Assembly (NCBI GenBank): GCA_013180625.2
Contig: SNVD02012944.1
Coordinates: 1 to 64,000, forward strand
Direction: 5' to 3'
DNA length: 64,000 nt
From: Boswellia sacra
Lineage: Eukaryota > Streptophyta > Magnoliopsida > Sapindales > Burseraceae
Position 1 is the first letter of the stretch, and every line of letters begins with the position of its first letter. Made by a program: the position numbers and the translations under genes. Positions 10,961-21,443 of the stretch are shown piece by piece. The notes below the pieces were generated by a model. The model saw nothing but the letters and a program-made list of their open reading frames with translations, did not search any database and was not told the DNA's origin.

Positions 10961-11108
10961 TTAGTACCTCCTGCCTGGTCCACCACCCCAACCAAAAACA
11001 GTAGGAGCAATCATCGCCTGTGGTTCAACTTCAACAAACCCAGAAATGTCAGACATGCCAAGAGCAGCAAGCATTTCTTAGGTTTCCTTGTCAACCTTAA
11101 TCTGATCA
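10961..11108 (-). pseudogene. Captured 3'-terminal exon, Gly/Arg-rich C-terminus, unknown parent
   Basis: The minus strand encodes VDKET, a TAA stop, then EMLAALGMSDISGFVEVEPQ and AMIAPTVFGWGGGPGRRY, with a natural stop at 10961-10963. It looks like the last exon of a conserved protein with a GGGxGRRY tail. The internal stop marks decay. I cannot name the family with confidence. Confidence 0.45.
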
Positions 11109-11843
11109 GTCTTAATTGCAGACTCACAATATACAACTTTGACAACCAGATCAATTAGTTACACTATTTCAGTTTAATAGTTGAAAGCAAGTGGCAGAAG
11201 AAATACTTTTATCTTCCCTAAGTAATGGGGTGAAAGAGTCACTCGGTGCTAGAAGAAATAAGACTCTTCTAATTTTTTATTTTTTCATTTTTACAAGATA
11301 TTTTCTTTTAATACAAAAAGTTGAAGAGATAATAAAGTCCATGAGAATACTCCCTATAGAAGACTTGAGACGAGGAATTTAAAGAGTAAACTCAAATACA
11401 TAAACCTCAACTCCAAGCTTCAACATGTAAAGTTTATATTTCAAGGATTTCAAAAATTCCATCCCCACATTCACCAATACCATCTAAGCTTCATGGCATC
11501 ATCCTACATCATGCCATCAATTAGTTAATGAACACCCAATTAACCACAACAGAAAACAAGTTAAAGTGCACAATATTAGAAGATATTCAGTTATAGTTTC
11601 ATACAAATGATAGCAACAAAATACATCAGAAACTAAGCTCAGAGCACTACAAATAATATCTGATGCTCAAAATGCTTTGAGGATATTGTATAATTCACAG
11701 TTCTCTTCTCCACTTTTGATGAAGTACGACGCTTAACCCTAAATATCTCTGAATCAGAACCATCAACAAAATAACAATAGCTAAGGTCACATGATGTGTA
11801 TTGTGGTAGTTGCAATCATTTGTGGAGTTTAACAAAAAATTAC
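11109..11843. other. Pack-CACTA interior, no gene recognised
   Basis: AT-rich non-coding sequence between the unknown last exon and the MIRO exons; no recognisable frame. Confidence 0.35.
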
Positions 11844-12098
11844 CTGATCAGGTGCTCGTTTGAATGATGAATATGGAATTAATTCATTAGCAAGTTTAAT
11901 ATCATTGTTATATCCAAATTTCCTTAGGACAGTCGACGTTGTCTCAAGACGTCCTTTTTCAATGAACAATGCATGAAGAAAAAAGAAAACAGCCAATGTA
12001 AGACCACGATCATTAACTCCTTCTCGTAATTTCTCTTCCACGACCCTCTTAACACCCACTATTTCAGAAGGTTGTAATGGAGAATTGAAACATTTGAC
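11844..12098 (-). pseudogene. MIRO GTPase, captured EF-hand-region exon
   Basis: After a TAACAG acceptor the frame reads VKCFNSPLQPSEIVGVKRVV, EEKLREGVNDRGLTLAVFFF, LHALFIEKGRLETTSTVLRK, FGYNNDIKLANELIPYSSFK, RAPDQ, then GTAATT. This is the hidden EF-hand and ELM segment of plant mitochondrial Rho GTPase (MIRO/GEM1), an outer-mitochondrial-membrane Ca-binding GTPase. All 255 bp are open. It is the third of three colinear exons on the minus strand. Confidence 0.88.
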
Positions 12099-12281
12099 CT
12101 GTTACAACTATTATTAGGTCCTCCACAAACCTCAAGAACAAGATACAACATATTATCGTAAATTTGTTTTAAACATTATGGCATCAAATTCAAAAAACAC
12201 ATTGATTAAAAGAACATTAAATAGAGGACAAATCGACACTCCCTTTCCCAACCTAGGCAAAATATGAGAAGGAGAATGAAC

Positions 12282-12459
12282 TTGAAAATCATTCAACTCT
12301 AAATCACTAAGGGCACCATCCCTGCTGTGATCACAAAGAATAAAGATATGCTTCAAGCCTCTCACACATCGGGGCATTAAAGCTTGAGTTTCTTGATCAA
12401 ACAGAGAACCTGTTGGATGAAGCACTGCTTTTTGCGCATAGTAGAAAACCTCAGGTATC
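12282..12459 (-). pseudogene. MIRO GTPase, captured exon with EF-hand loop
   Basis: The frame reads IPEVFYYAQKAVLHPTGSLF, DQETQALMPRCVRGLKHIFI, LCDHSRDGALSDLELNDFQ, then GTTCAT. It carries an EF-hand loop (DHSRDGALSDLEL; the usual DxDxDG pattern is altered to DHSRDG). It joins the GTPase-domain exon upstream and VKCF downstream. No stop was seen. Confidence 0.88.
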
Positions 12460-12817
12460 CTAAATCAAAATGTCAATTCTGATTACTTATATGCCAATTC
12501 TAAAACCAATGGCTCTGTTTCAGTAATCACATATTATCCAACTAGTTAAAAGATTCATCAGATTAATAATAAATGATTATAGCCTACAGCTTCAAACTAG
12601 GCCAATGATGCATGCAAGTGAAAAAAGAAGTACATTAATTACAACAAACTTATCATAATGAGAAAACTGAAAAGGCCATAAAATACATAAAGTACACAAT
12701 GAATGATATAATAATGTTATTATAGTGCAAATATATTCCCACAAGATGCCTTCAACATTAAAAATAGGTTACTAAAACTACAGCAAAGCAACAATCTATC
12801 AATCAAAACTTATATAC
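12460..12817 (-). other. Intron between captured MIRO exons
   Basis: AT-rich sequence between the GTATAT donor of the 12818-12967 exon and the TTTAG acceptor of the next. It holds nothing else. Confidence 0.6.
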
Positions 12818-12967
12818 CTGAATTTTTTTCAATGCTGAACACTCGATGTAAGTTTCAATCTCCCAAAACTGTTACATTATTGGCATCATGACCTGCTCTA
12901 GGCTCACTTGATGGCTCTGATCTCTTAAATCAAGCTTACAACCCACCACTATAACTGGCCCTTTCAC
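12818..12967 (-). pseudogene. MIRO GTPase, captured GTPase-1 domain exon with a stop
   Basis: The minus strand encodes VKGPVIVVGCKLDLRDQSHQ, VSLEQVMMPIM, a TAA stop, then QFWEIETYIECSALKKIQ. GCKLDL is the G4-type (N/CKxD) base-recognition motif and ECSAL is the G5 motif of Rho-type GTPases. The TAA replaces a Gln codon, so the copy is dead as a GTPase. It is the first of three colinear MIRO exons. Confidence 0.85.
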
Positions 12968-13853
12968 CTGCATACAAATTGTATGTATATGTTTTAAAAA
13001 CCCATATAAATGCCAATGGAATGAGACTTGTCAGGGAGAGAAGAATAAAATTAAAATCCTACTCTGTTTACTAAGTGCTCAAGTCAGGATTTTGTGACTT
13101 AAACTTTTGATTTAAAAACTTTTGATTCAAGTCCATCCCTTCCAAGAAAATAATTTCAGCCTTACCACCGCACCAGCTCATAATTCAACGTTTATAATAC
13201 TAATTTTAAGAAATTATTTTTAAAAAAAATCAATAACACCACCTCATTCCGCAATCTCTTCCCAGCAATACCAACACCACCGATCCCCTCATTGTGGCCT
13301 CAACATAGTCGCAGTCCCACCACATTGCACCTCTTTGTCTCTTCTTTCATTCTATTTGTTTTCCTCTTCTTTCTTCTCTCCACTCTCTTTACTCTCATGC
13401 ACCAGATGAATTGGGATGGTTCAAGGATGATGATGGTTTGTTGATTGATGGTTGTGAAGGATTTGTGTATGATTGAAGTGCTAGGAATTAACATCTATTT
13501 CTTTGCCGTCTCACCTCTTCTCTCTTCCCCTTTCACTCTCCACTTCCACCATTTCTCTTCTTCTCTCCCATCTCCTTTTTTCTTTCTCCCTGCAAACTGG
13601 AAAAAAATGGCGAAAGCTGGTTTTATATATTATTTTATAATAACATATGGAAGAGCTCTGAATCTCAAACCGAGAAGAAGAGAAGCTATAAGGAAAAAAA
13701 ATAAAAAAATTTACGAAAAAAATATTAGAAATTACTCTAAGAGACTAACTTCGCCATCCATTTGCCAGATTGGTAGTGCGAATTTGAAGTCTCTGATGGG
13801 CATAATATCGATGTTACACTGGAGCTCTACTCAATTTCTAGAAAACCAATTCG
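12968..13853. other. Pack-CACTA interior, no gene recognised
   Basis: Pyrimidine-rich patches (about 13310-13400 and 13505-13600) and AT-rich DNA. The 150-codon plus frame at 13445-13897 has a low-complexity composition and matches no family I know. Confidence 0.35.
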
Positions 13854-14108
13854 ACCAGACACTAAAAAAAGATCCTCTACTCCATCATATCCCATAACTC
13901 CACAAGATGAAGAAGAGCCAACAGGAAACGAAGATGGAGCTGAAGAGAAAGCTGGAGAAGTTGCAAACCCCATGGCAGCTGCAGCGGACCTATTTTCTTG
14001 CGCCTGAGTTCGTTGCTCACCAGCAAGGCTGGCTTGCAGTTGGCGTTGCCGATGGTGAGATCTTGATCGTCTGTTTTGGAACCAGTAGAAGAAATTTGCG
14101 TCACCGTG
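13854..14108 (-). pseudogene. WOX homeobox fragment (WOX11/12-like)
   Basis: The minus frame contains GDANFFYWFQNRRSRSHHRQ then RQLQASLAGEQRTQAQ, followed by Ala/Ser-rich sequence. FYWFQNRRSR is helix 3 of the WUSCHEL-related homeobox, and the RQRQLQASLA extension is seen in WOX11/12-type proteins. WOX factors are DNA-binding regulators of stem-cell and root founder cells. The first two homeodomain helices are missing. Val to Phe (NVFYW to NFFYW) and Arg-Arg to His-His changes are visible. It is a captured fragment with no start codon of its own. Confidence 0.8.
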
Positions 14109-15051
14109 AAAGGGCTGGAGCAGTTGAGCTTTGAGTGATGCCAAGCTCATGTTTGAGAAAATGTTCAAAACAGTTTGAAGAGTGGAAACCCTTTTTTGAG
14201 GGAGCAGTGAGGGAAAAAAACGTAAAAATAAAAAATAAAAATAAAAAGCAGAGGTTTAAACGGGGGTAAGATAGGTGAAGCGTAGGAGAAGTAGAAGCAG
14301 AGGGAATGAAAACCCTAGATGGGAGCAGTGAGTGAAGTTTTATGGAAGACAGCGATGGCATAAGTGTAAATAACCTGAAGTAGAGGGGTGGAGCCGGAAG
14401 AATAGGTGTGGCCACCAAAAATCCCTAGATCTTTGGTGCAGATTGAGGTGGCGAGGTGGCGCTGAATCTAGGTGTTCAAAGAGAACGATTCATAAGTCCA
14501 TTTGCTAGAATAGAGAGATGACAATCAAACATGATAATGTAAGAACTGACCTTATTAGAACTCCAGATTCGGCATTTCTTTGAAGTCCAATGAGGTACCC
14601 ATGTAGCTCAAATGAAATACAATTTCAAGCTAAGAATCAAATGAAATTCGAGTTAAATACGAGGTAAAAGTGAAGGTTTAATCTTGGAAATGGGAGTAAG
14701 AACTGAGATCAAGAGATCTTGAATGATTCCAATCCAAAGCTACAGTTAGGTTTTTGATCGAGAGGAAGAGATGGCTAGGGCAAACTTTCACCGAAAGGGG
14801 AAAATAAAAGATAGAGGGAAAATGAATAAAATGGAGCCAAAAGAAAATATAAGAGGAAAGAGACAAAATTAATATATTTGTCACTGCTTCAAAAAATACG
14901 ATAAATATAGGATTAAAAAAGGACAAAAAATGTCAAGTAAGATTAAAATATGAGTTTGACTTTCAAGTTAGTCTTATATTCCTCACTTCTTTAAAAAAAC
15001 GTCAAATAAAAAAATTACAATGTGATAAATATGGATAAAATTCTTGTAGTG
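14109..15051. repeat. Right subterminal region of Pack-CACTA 1
   Basis: It ends in the terminal inverted repeat. From about 14860 the sequence holds ATATTTGTCACT, ATACGATAAATATAGG and CAAATAAAAAAATTACAATG, closely paralleling 53745-53905. The part at 14109-14860 is non-coding and probably includes promoter or UTR sequence of the captured WOX fragment. Confidence 0.7.
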
Positions 15052-15054
15052 TTG

Positions 15055-15503
15055 TAAATTTGAATTCTTTTAGTAGAATCTCAACTTTCAACCTTTTTTA
15101 TCATTTCATGTGAATTTTTTTTATTATTATTTTTCATTCTAAATGGGATATTGGGAGTTCTATAGAGCAGTTTATAAATTCGTCGGAAGGTGCTTCGCTT
15201 TTAACATTGATTGGATGTATTAATTATTGACTCCAAGCGTCATTAAACTTCAATTAATGATTGTTTGACGACCAGCTTCTACTTAAAGTCAAATGCCGTT
15301 ATTACGGGAGCAACTCATCCATCAATTATTTTCATGGCCTGGTATTGGTCCTGACTTTTTGGACTTATGTTCGCCAAACCACACATTCAAAGTTTAATTA
15401 CAAGATTCAAATAATCTAAGCACACTACGCCCACCACATTTTTTTAGCTGCTCTGCTTGGATAAAAGCATGCCCTTGGATAATATTGAAATGATCTAATG
15501 ACT
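15055..15503. other. Intergenic sequence downstream of the B3 gene
   Basis: No ORF or repeat boundary was seen. It includes the likely 3' UTR of the minus-strand B3 gene. Confidence 0.4.
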
Positions 15504-15785
15504 CTAATAATTGTCCCTAAAAAAGGTGATTATATCACCTATCCGAAGATCTTTGTGGTGGACAAATGTTAGCCATCCTGCTGTAGAAAGAACAGGCTTA
15601 GCATAACCCTTTTTCCGGGTAGACAGACGGAAAGGCCATAATTGTCCTGTATTATCTACGGCCTCAAAATCTACTGAGTGCATTCCTGGGAGAATCCGAC
15701 CAAAGCAACCCATGCATTCTGTTGGAATTGCCAACCTGCATTCAATATCTGTACGCCTTAATACCTTAGTAAAGATAACCTCCAT
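15504..15785 (-). CDS. Small B3 DNA-binding-domain protein
   Basis: This single-exon 93-codon ORF reads MEVIFTKVLRRTDIECRLAI and ends RIGDIITFFRDNY. It follows the plant B3 fold from end to end: an N-terminal FxKxLxxTD strand, LAIPTECM, then VDFEAVDNTGQLWPFRLSTR, KGYAKPVLSTAGWLTFVHHK and DLRIGDIITFF. B3 domains bind the DNA major groove and occur in ABI3/VP1, ARF, RAV and REM proteins. Here there is nothing but the domain, so it could be a competitor or a small REM/RAV-like factor, or a remnant of a longer gene. The ATG lies in AACAATGG, a good plant start context, and a TATA-like box is upstream. It is the only intact host-type gene in the window outside transposons. Confidence 0.78.
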   Translation of the reverse strand: MEVIFTKVLRRTDIECRLAIPTECMGCFGRILPGMHSVDFEAVDNTGQLWPFRLSTRKKGYAKPVLSTAGWLTFVHHKDLRIGDIITFFRDNY

Positions 15786-15879
15786 TGTTTACAACTCACT
15801 AGGCTTACTTGTATCTCTATCTTTTCTTGATGCAAATGAAATACAAATGAAAGGATACACTTATTGCGCGCAAATGACA

Positions 15880-15891
15880 TTATTTATAAAC
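15880..15891 (-). promoter_or_regulatory. TATA-like box upstream of the B3 gene
   Basis: The minus strand reads TTTATAAATA about 95-105 bp before the ATG at 15785, a plausible TATA box for a short 5' leader. No experiment supports it. Confidence 0.4.
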
Positions 15892-16112
15892 TAGTAGGAT
15901 ACAATGAACCAATCATTGTCATGGCCTAAAAGAAGCTTCTACAATTTTCATTGTACGAAATAGTTAGTCATTGTTATTTATAAACCTAAAGGTCTTGGAA
16001 AAATTGATAGTTTTGTCTACTTGCTATGAAGGGACCGCTACGGAGCTCATGCTAATATATGCATGTTGAAATAAATCCATGTCTACAAGTTTTCAATTAT
16101 TTCACCTTCATT

Positions 16113-16838
16113 CAGTGGCAGACCCAGAAAATTTCTTTAGAGGGAGCACCATGTAGTCAAAAATTAAAATAAATATAAGTAACTAAATATAATATTTAAG
16201 ATATAATTATATTTAAAATAATGTTTAGATAAATTAAATATATATAAGTTTCAAGAAAAAATGTTCTAACGTATGTAAAAGTTCTAAAGCCTTTTGATTA
16301 TAATTAAATTAATATATTTTCAATAATATTGTTTTAACACTTTATATAAAAGCTAAATGTATTTAATATTTAGATTTTGATATTCTATAACTAGAGATTT
16401 TTTTTATACTATTTCATTATCGAAATTTAAGATTCTATATAAATTAATATATTGATGATAAACTAAGTTCAAAGACGATATATAAAAATTTAGATTAATA
16501 TAGTATATTATAAATAATTTTTTTAATTTATAATGACTATGTATATTGTAAATACCTTCCAAATAAATTGGGCGTATATCTATTATCAGATTTTAATCAT
16601 ATAATAAAATACAATAGAGGTATATGAATGACCCACTTAACAATGTAACTAGGAGTATTTAATAAAACAATACCTAAAGTTAAAGATGAGTCTAATGGTA
16701 TAAAGCTATATTTATTAAAATTATGTATTTTTTAATAAGGATATATTTATAACTATTTGAAACTTAAGGGGTGTAACAGAATTTCAACTTTCCAGTGGGG
16801 CCTAGGCTCCCCCTTCCTTGTATGTAGGTCCGCCGATG
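16113..16838. mobile_element. Small non-autonomous hAT element (726 bp)
   Basis: The termini are CAGTGGCAGACC on the left and GGTCCGCCGATG on the right, which are imperfect inverted repeats. They are flanked by a perfect 8-bp direct repeat CCTTCATT (16105-16112 and 16839-16846). An 8-bp duplication and CAGxGGC-type ends fit the hAT superfamily. The interior is AT-rich with no transposase. Confidence 0.82.
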
Positions 16839-16846
16839 CCTTCATT

Positions 16847-18250
16847 AATTGTTTCTTATTGTTTTGTTAATGTTTAATTGGCCCAAAAGCTATGGAATTA
16901 AGGTGGAGTCGCCTTTGGTATTAGTTTTGTCTGTAGCTATGTGCACGTGATGACCTTATACAAGTTGGTTTAAGCCGCATTTTATGACTTTATCTTTCAA
17001 CTTTTCAATTATTTTGAGGTTTCTCTTGCCAACGACTTATACAAAATTAGACACTCTTTTTCACTTTATTGATGACCGTCAAAAGATGTTTGCTCACTTG
17101 TTCTTCAGGCTTCAATTTGATTGTTAAATGAGATAGAACATGAGCTCCTGGGCCCTGAAGCAGAATATTACTAGATGCGGCGCAGATATAGAACTCAACT
17201 ATGTGGATAAAAGAGAAGAAAACGAGGTGCAGATTCAGATTCTTTCGTCCAACCTCAATTTAAATAATTAACAACGAGTGATATACACTTATCATTAACT
17301 TAACCTTCATTAGATCCTACGATGCAACTCAAGAATGATTGAACAATATTACTGCAATAATTAATCTAAAAGGCCTGCATGTGATTGTCGGAATATTGGG
17401 ATCATGTGGGACATGTTATGATTTGAACCAAATATCTTTCATATCAGGGTCCGCAAAGCTTTTAGGTTTTTTTTGGTTTGTTGAAAAGAAGATCCACTTA
17501 GCTCTGCAGCATAGTATTGCAGGATTTTAGAGATTTTAGATCTCAACCGTCCCAAAAAGATAAAATAATAATAATAATTATTATTATTATAAAAAAATAA
17601 TTATGATAAAATAATAATTATTATTATTCTTATAAAAAAATAATTATGATATAAAGCTGAGATTAGATGTTTCGATTTTCAACTCAAATGTGGTTCAATT
17701 ACGTCACAGGCACAGATGGGCAATTACATCAGCCATGTGATCGATATTGTTGATGTACTTTTATGGTCAAGACAAAAAACTTTTTTAGTTTATTCTGTGG
17801 ACCCAAATGATATGATTTCCCTATTTTATGTAATTATAAATAGTAATATATTACTAATTAAAGGGCATTATGTTAATAAATATTATTCCTGATCGTTAAA
17901 AATTGGTTGTTACTTAAATATGTCAGTCGAGATAACGAAAAGGACGATAATTAATAAGTTTAAACCTGCTTCATGTACATGTAGGGACTACAGACCATTA
18001 TGTAGAAAGAGACAGTGAAAGATTCATACATTATCAAGGTAAGTATTTATCTGCTAAAATTAACAATAACAATAGCTTGTCGTCTTCATCACCTAAAATA
18101 AATAAAGAAACTTTTTTTTTGGTTATAAAAAGAAAAGTAAAGAAAGAAAGATAAATTCGTAAAGTGGTAGGCTAATGGCCGACAAGTAATGGCCCTCGTG
18201 AGCCACTCGAAGCAACTTTTATCTTGTACTATATTTGTTTTCGATGGGTA
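16847..18250. other. Intergenic DNA with an AT palindrome array
   Basis: No gene was recognised. At about 17560-17660 a duplicated block of ATAATAATTATTATTAT and AAAAAAATAATTATGAT forms long AT-only inverted repeats. Confidence 0.5.
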
Positions 18251-18255
18251 CTAAC

Positions 18256-18676
18256 TTTTATAATTTAAGTGAATAAAAGTATGGATTGGTATAAGTGGTG
18301 TAATGAAGTTTACTTATATATAATATAAGTAACAAAAGGAAGTGAAGGAAATGTGAATTACTCCTAGAATGCAAACAAAAATAAAGAAACAAGTGAAAGA
18401 ATGGGAAAATGAGAGAGTTTTCCTTATTCTCTTCTTTGCATTTTCATACATACATTACAAGTGTTGTATGCCTATTTATATAGAAGTATGAATGGTCATT
18501 AATGTAATTGTACCTAATAATAAATCAATTAAAAATAAAAATATATCTCACATGGGCACACTAAAATTAGTGGTGACTCCACTAATCATGTAAGTGGTAG
18601 TAATCCACTTATATTTTTGTAGTGGTGACTCCACTAATTATGTAAGTGGTAGTAATCCACTTATTTGTTTATAACA
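18256..18676 (-). repeat. 3' LTR of copia A
   Basis: 421 bp. On the minus strand it starts TGTTATAAAC, right after the polypurine tract AATCAAGGGGAAG (18677-18689). It ends ATTATAAAA next to the target copy CTAAC. It contains two direct blocks with ACTCCACTAAT and GTAAGTGGTAGTAATCCACT. Confidence 0.92.
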
Positions 18677-18689
18677 CTTCCCCTTGATT
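18677..18689 (-). promoter_or_regulatory. Polypurine tract of copia A
   Basis: The minus strand reads AATCAAGGGGAAG immediately before the TG start of the 3' LTR, the site that primes plus-strand DNA synthesis in LTR retrotransposons. Confidence 0.85.
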
Positions 18690-18904
18690 CTACCACTTAA
18701 TTGTATTTGACTTTACTAAAGAAAAAAAAACCCAATGGGATAAAAAAAATCAAAATAAAGAAATACAATTATACAACAAATTATGAAGTGGTGTTGAACG
18801 TGTTTTACTGCCTCATTAAAAACCTTGTCGGGAAAACCCAGTGGGACAAAACCCGATCGAAGGAAAAAAGAGTACAGTACACATGTGTCCACAATGCTTC
18901 CCAT

Positions 18905-19451
18905 GATCATGGTAGAAGATCTCTTGTCAAATTGATAGCTTGTTGGGCCGCCGCATACCGATTTTGTACACTAGCTTCTCAAATGTTGATGTTGGTAAAG
19001 TTTTAGTGAACAAATCTGCAAGATTGTCATTTGAACGTATTTGCTTCACATCAATCTTTTGACTTTCTTGAAGTTCATGCGTGTAGAAGAACTTCGGTGA
19101 AATGTGCTTTGTTCTGTCTCCTTTAATATATCCTCCTCAGACTTGAGCAATACATGCTGCATTATCTTCATATATGATTGTTGGAAGATTTATAGTAGGA
19201 GATAATTTGCACGAATTCTGGATGTGTTGAATAACAGAACGTAGCCATGTACACTCTCGGCTGGCCTCATGCAATGCAAGTATTTCGGAGTGGTTAGAAG
19301 AAGTAGCAACCAAACTCTGTTTAGTAGATCGCCATGAAATTGCAGTCCCATTATAAGTGAAAACATATCCAGTTTGTGATCGAGCTTTATGGGGATGAGA
19401 TAAATAACAGGCATCAGCATATCTGACCAATCCAGGATTTTCAGAAGGCTC
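18905..19451 (-). pseudogene. Copia A RNase H domain, with stops
   Basis: From just after a TAG at 19449-19451 the minus frame reads EPSENPGLVRYADACYLSHP, then GYVFTYNGTAISWRSTKQSL, VATSSNHSEILALHEASREC, and ends with LADLFTKTLPTSTFEKLVYK before GMRRPN. The YADA, SWRSTKQ, SEILAL and ADLFTK motifs are the Ty1/copia RNase H. A TGA at about 19137 interrupts it after NAACIAQV. The domain hydrolyses RNA in RNA-DNA hybrids in active elements, but here it is broken. Confidence 0.9.
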
Positions 19452-20468
19452 CTATGGGAAAAATAATCCCAGATCAATAGTTCCTTGAAGATAACGAAAA
19501 ATATGTTTGATCCCGTTCCAATGCCGTCTAGTGGGTGCGGAACTAAACCTTGCTAACAAATTAACTGCAAATGCAATATCAGGTCTAGTACATTGCACTA
19601 AATACATTAATGCACCTATAGCGTTCAAATATGGCACTTCAGGATCAAGTAACTGTTCGTCATCTTCTTTAGGACGGAATAGATCCTTTTTAGGATCAAG
19701 AGATCTAACAACCATTGGGGTACTTAATGGATGAGCCTTATCCATATTAAACCGTTTCAAAAGCTTTTCTGTATGTGCTGATTGGTAAATAAATATACCG
19801 TCAGAGTTATGCTCGATCTGCAGGCCGAGACAATATTTCGTTTTTCCTAAATCTTTCATTTCAAATTCTCCCATCAAATATTCGGCCGCATTTTGGATTT
19901 CTTCAGGGGTTCTAATTAAATTCATGTTATCAACATATACTGCTATAATAGCAAAACCAGACTCCGATTTTTTTATAAACGCACAAGGGCATATGGGATC
20001 ATTAATGTACCCTTCTTTAATCAAGTATTCACTAAGACGATTGCACCACATTCTCCCAGATTGTTTCAATCCATATAAGGACCTTTGCAACTTAAGTGAA
20101 TACATACTCCTTGGTTGTGTTTTAATTGCTTCAGGCAATTTAAATCCTTCAGGGAGTTTCATATATATATCAGAATCTAATTTACCATACAAGTAAGCAG
20201 TTACCACATCCATAAGGCGCATGTGAAGTTTTTCCGAGACTGCCAAACTGATCAAATATCTAAAAGTGATAATATCCATTACTGGAGCATAAGTTTCATC
20301 AAAATCAATACCCGGTCTCTGAGAAAAACCTTGAGCTACTAGCCGGGCTTTATATCTGGCAATCTCATTATTCTCATTTCGTTTTCTAGTAAATACCCAT
20401 TTATATCCAACGGGTTTGACATCTTTAGGCGTTTGGACTACAGGTCCAAAGACTTCACGTTTGGCCAA
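19452..20468 (-). pseudogene. Copia A reverse transcriptase with YVDN active site
   Basis: The open frame of 338 codons starts within the RT domain (FGPVVQTPKDVKPVGYKWVF, ARYKARLVAQGFSQRPGIDF). It includes LMDVVTAYLYGKLD, YGLKQSGRMWCNRLSEYL and the catalytic loop. The loop reads AVYVDNMNLI where active copia RTs have YVDD; the DNA is GTT GAT AAC, a single G-to-A change of the second aspartate codon. That change would abolish metal binding. The domain ends IFRYLQGTIDLGLFFP at a TAG. Upstream it is separated by another stop from the integrase C-terminal region. Confidence 0.92.
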
Positions 20469-20498
20469 AGAAGATAATTCTGCTCGAATTGCTTCTTT

Positions 20499-21443
20499 CT
20501 ATTTAGGCCAGTCATGCCTTTGTCTACATTCATCCATTGTATGTGGTTCAAAGTCATCATTCATAATATTAGTGGCTACTGCAAATGAAAATACATCGTC
20601 AATGACAATTTCATCACGTTTCCACATTTCTCTACTATAAGCATAATTAATAGAAATTTCCTCATTTTTAAATTCAGCTGTCACTTCAGGAACATGCATT
20701 TCATCAACAACTTGTGCCTCTTCAGTGGCAGGTGTCTCCTTAGGAACATTTGTCATTTCAGGAGACAAATCAGAGAATGTGGATCCTTTAGCTTGATCAT
20801 CATTTATATCAGGACCATTATTAATCAATTTTCTTTTTCGAGGGATAGCATCTTTTGATCCAAGGGGTCTGCCACGCTTCTGGCGTGCAACAGTTTGATT
20901 ATTTATTGTTGCTTTAGGGGTTTGCTCAACAGGAATCTCAATTCGATCCAGTGTATTTGCAGCATGTATATGTGACTTTGTTATCTTGGCTTCATCAGTA
21001 AATGCATCTGGCATCTGATTAGCGATAGTCTGAAGATATATGATCCTTTGCACTTCATTTTCACATTGAGATGTGCGAGGATCAAGATGAGACAATGTTT
21101 TCACATTCCAAGAAAGTTCTGGATTTCTTTCAGGAGGCACATGCCCAACTTCGAGAGGCATTTTCTTTTTTCCTAAAGGCGAAAAAACTGTCTCATCAAA
21201 ATGACAATCTGCAAATCGTGTAGTAAAAATATCACCCGTCATGGGTTCCAAATATCTGATAATAGATGGAGAATTGTAACCTACATATATCCCCAACCGG
21301 CGTTGAGGCCCTATTTTTGTCCGCTTCGGGGGAGCAATGGGGACTTGTACGGCACAACCGAAAATTCTTAGATGGGATATATTGAGTTGTTGGCCAAGTA
21401 TAAGTTGTATTGGTGAATATTCATGATAAGCAGTGGGCCTTAA
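20499..21443 (-). pseudogene. Copia A integrase C-terminal half and pol linker
   Basis: On the minus strand from the copia B insertion point the frame reads LRPTAYHEYSPIQLILGQQL, ISHLRIFGCAVQVPIAPPKR, GIYVGYNSPSIIRYLEPMTG. These are the GKG-region and LGYxxxx motifs of copia integrases. A long low-conservation linker follows (ETPATEEAQVVDEMHV), and then DECRQRHDWPK before a stop. The N-terminal half lies on the other side of copia B at 29451-30538; the target duplication CTTAA lies at the join. Confidence 0.9.

Noticed and set aside
13445..13897. 150-codon plus frame inside Pack-CACTA 1
   Set aside because: Low-complexity, overlapping the WOX fragment on the other strand, no recognisable domain.
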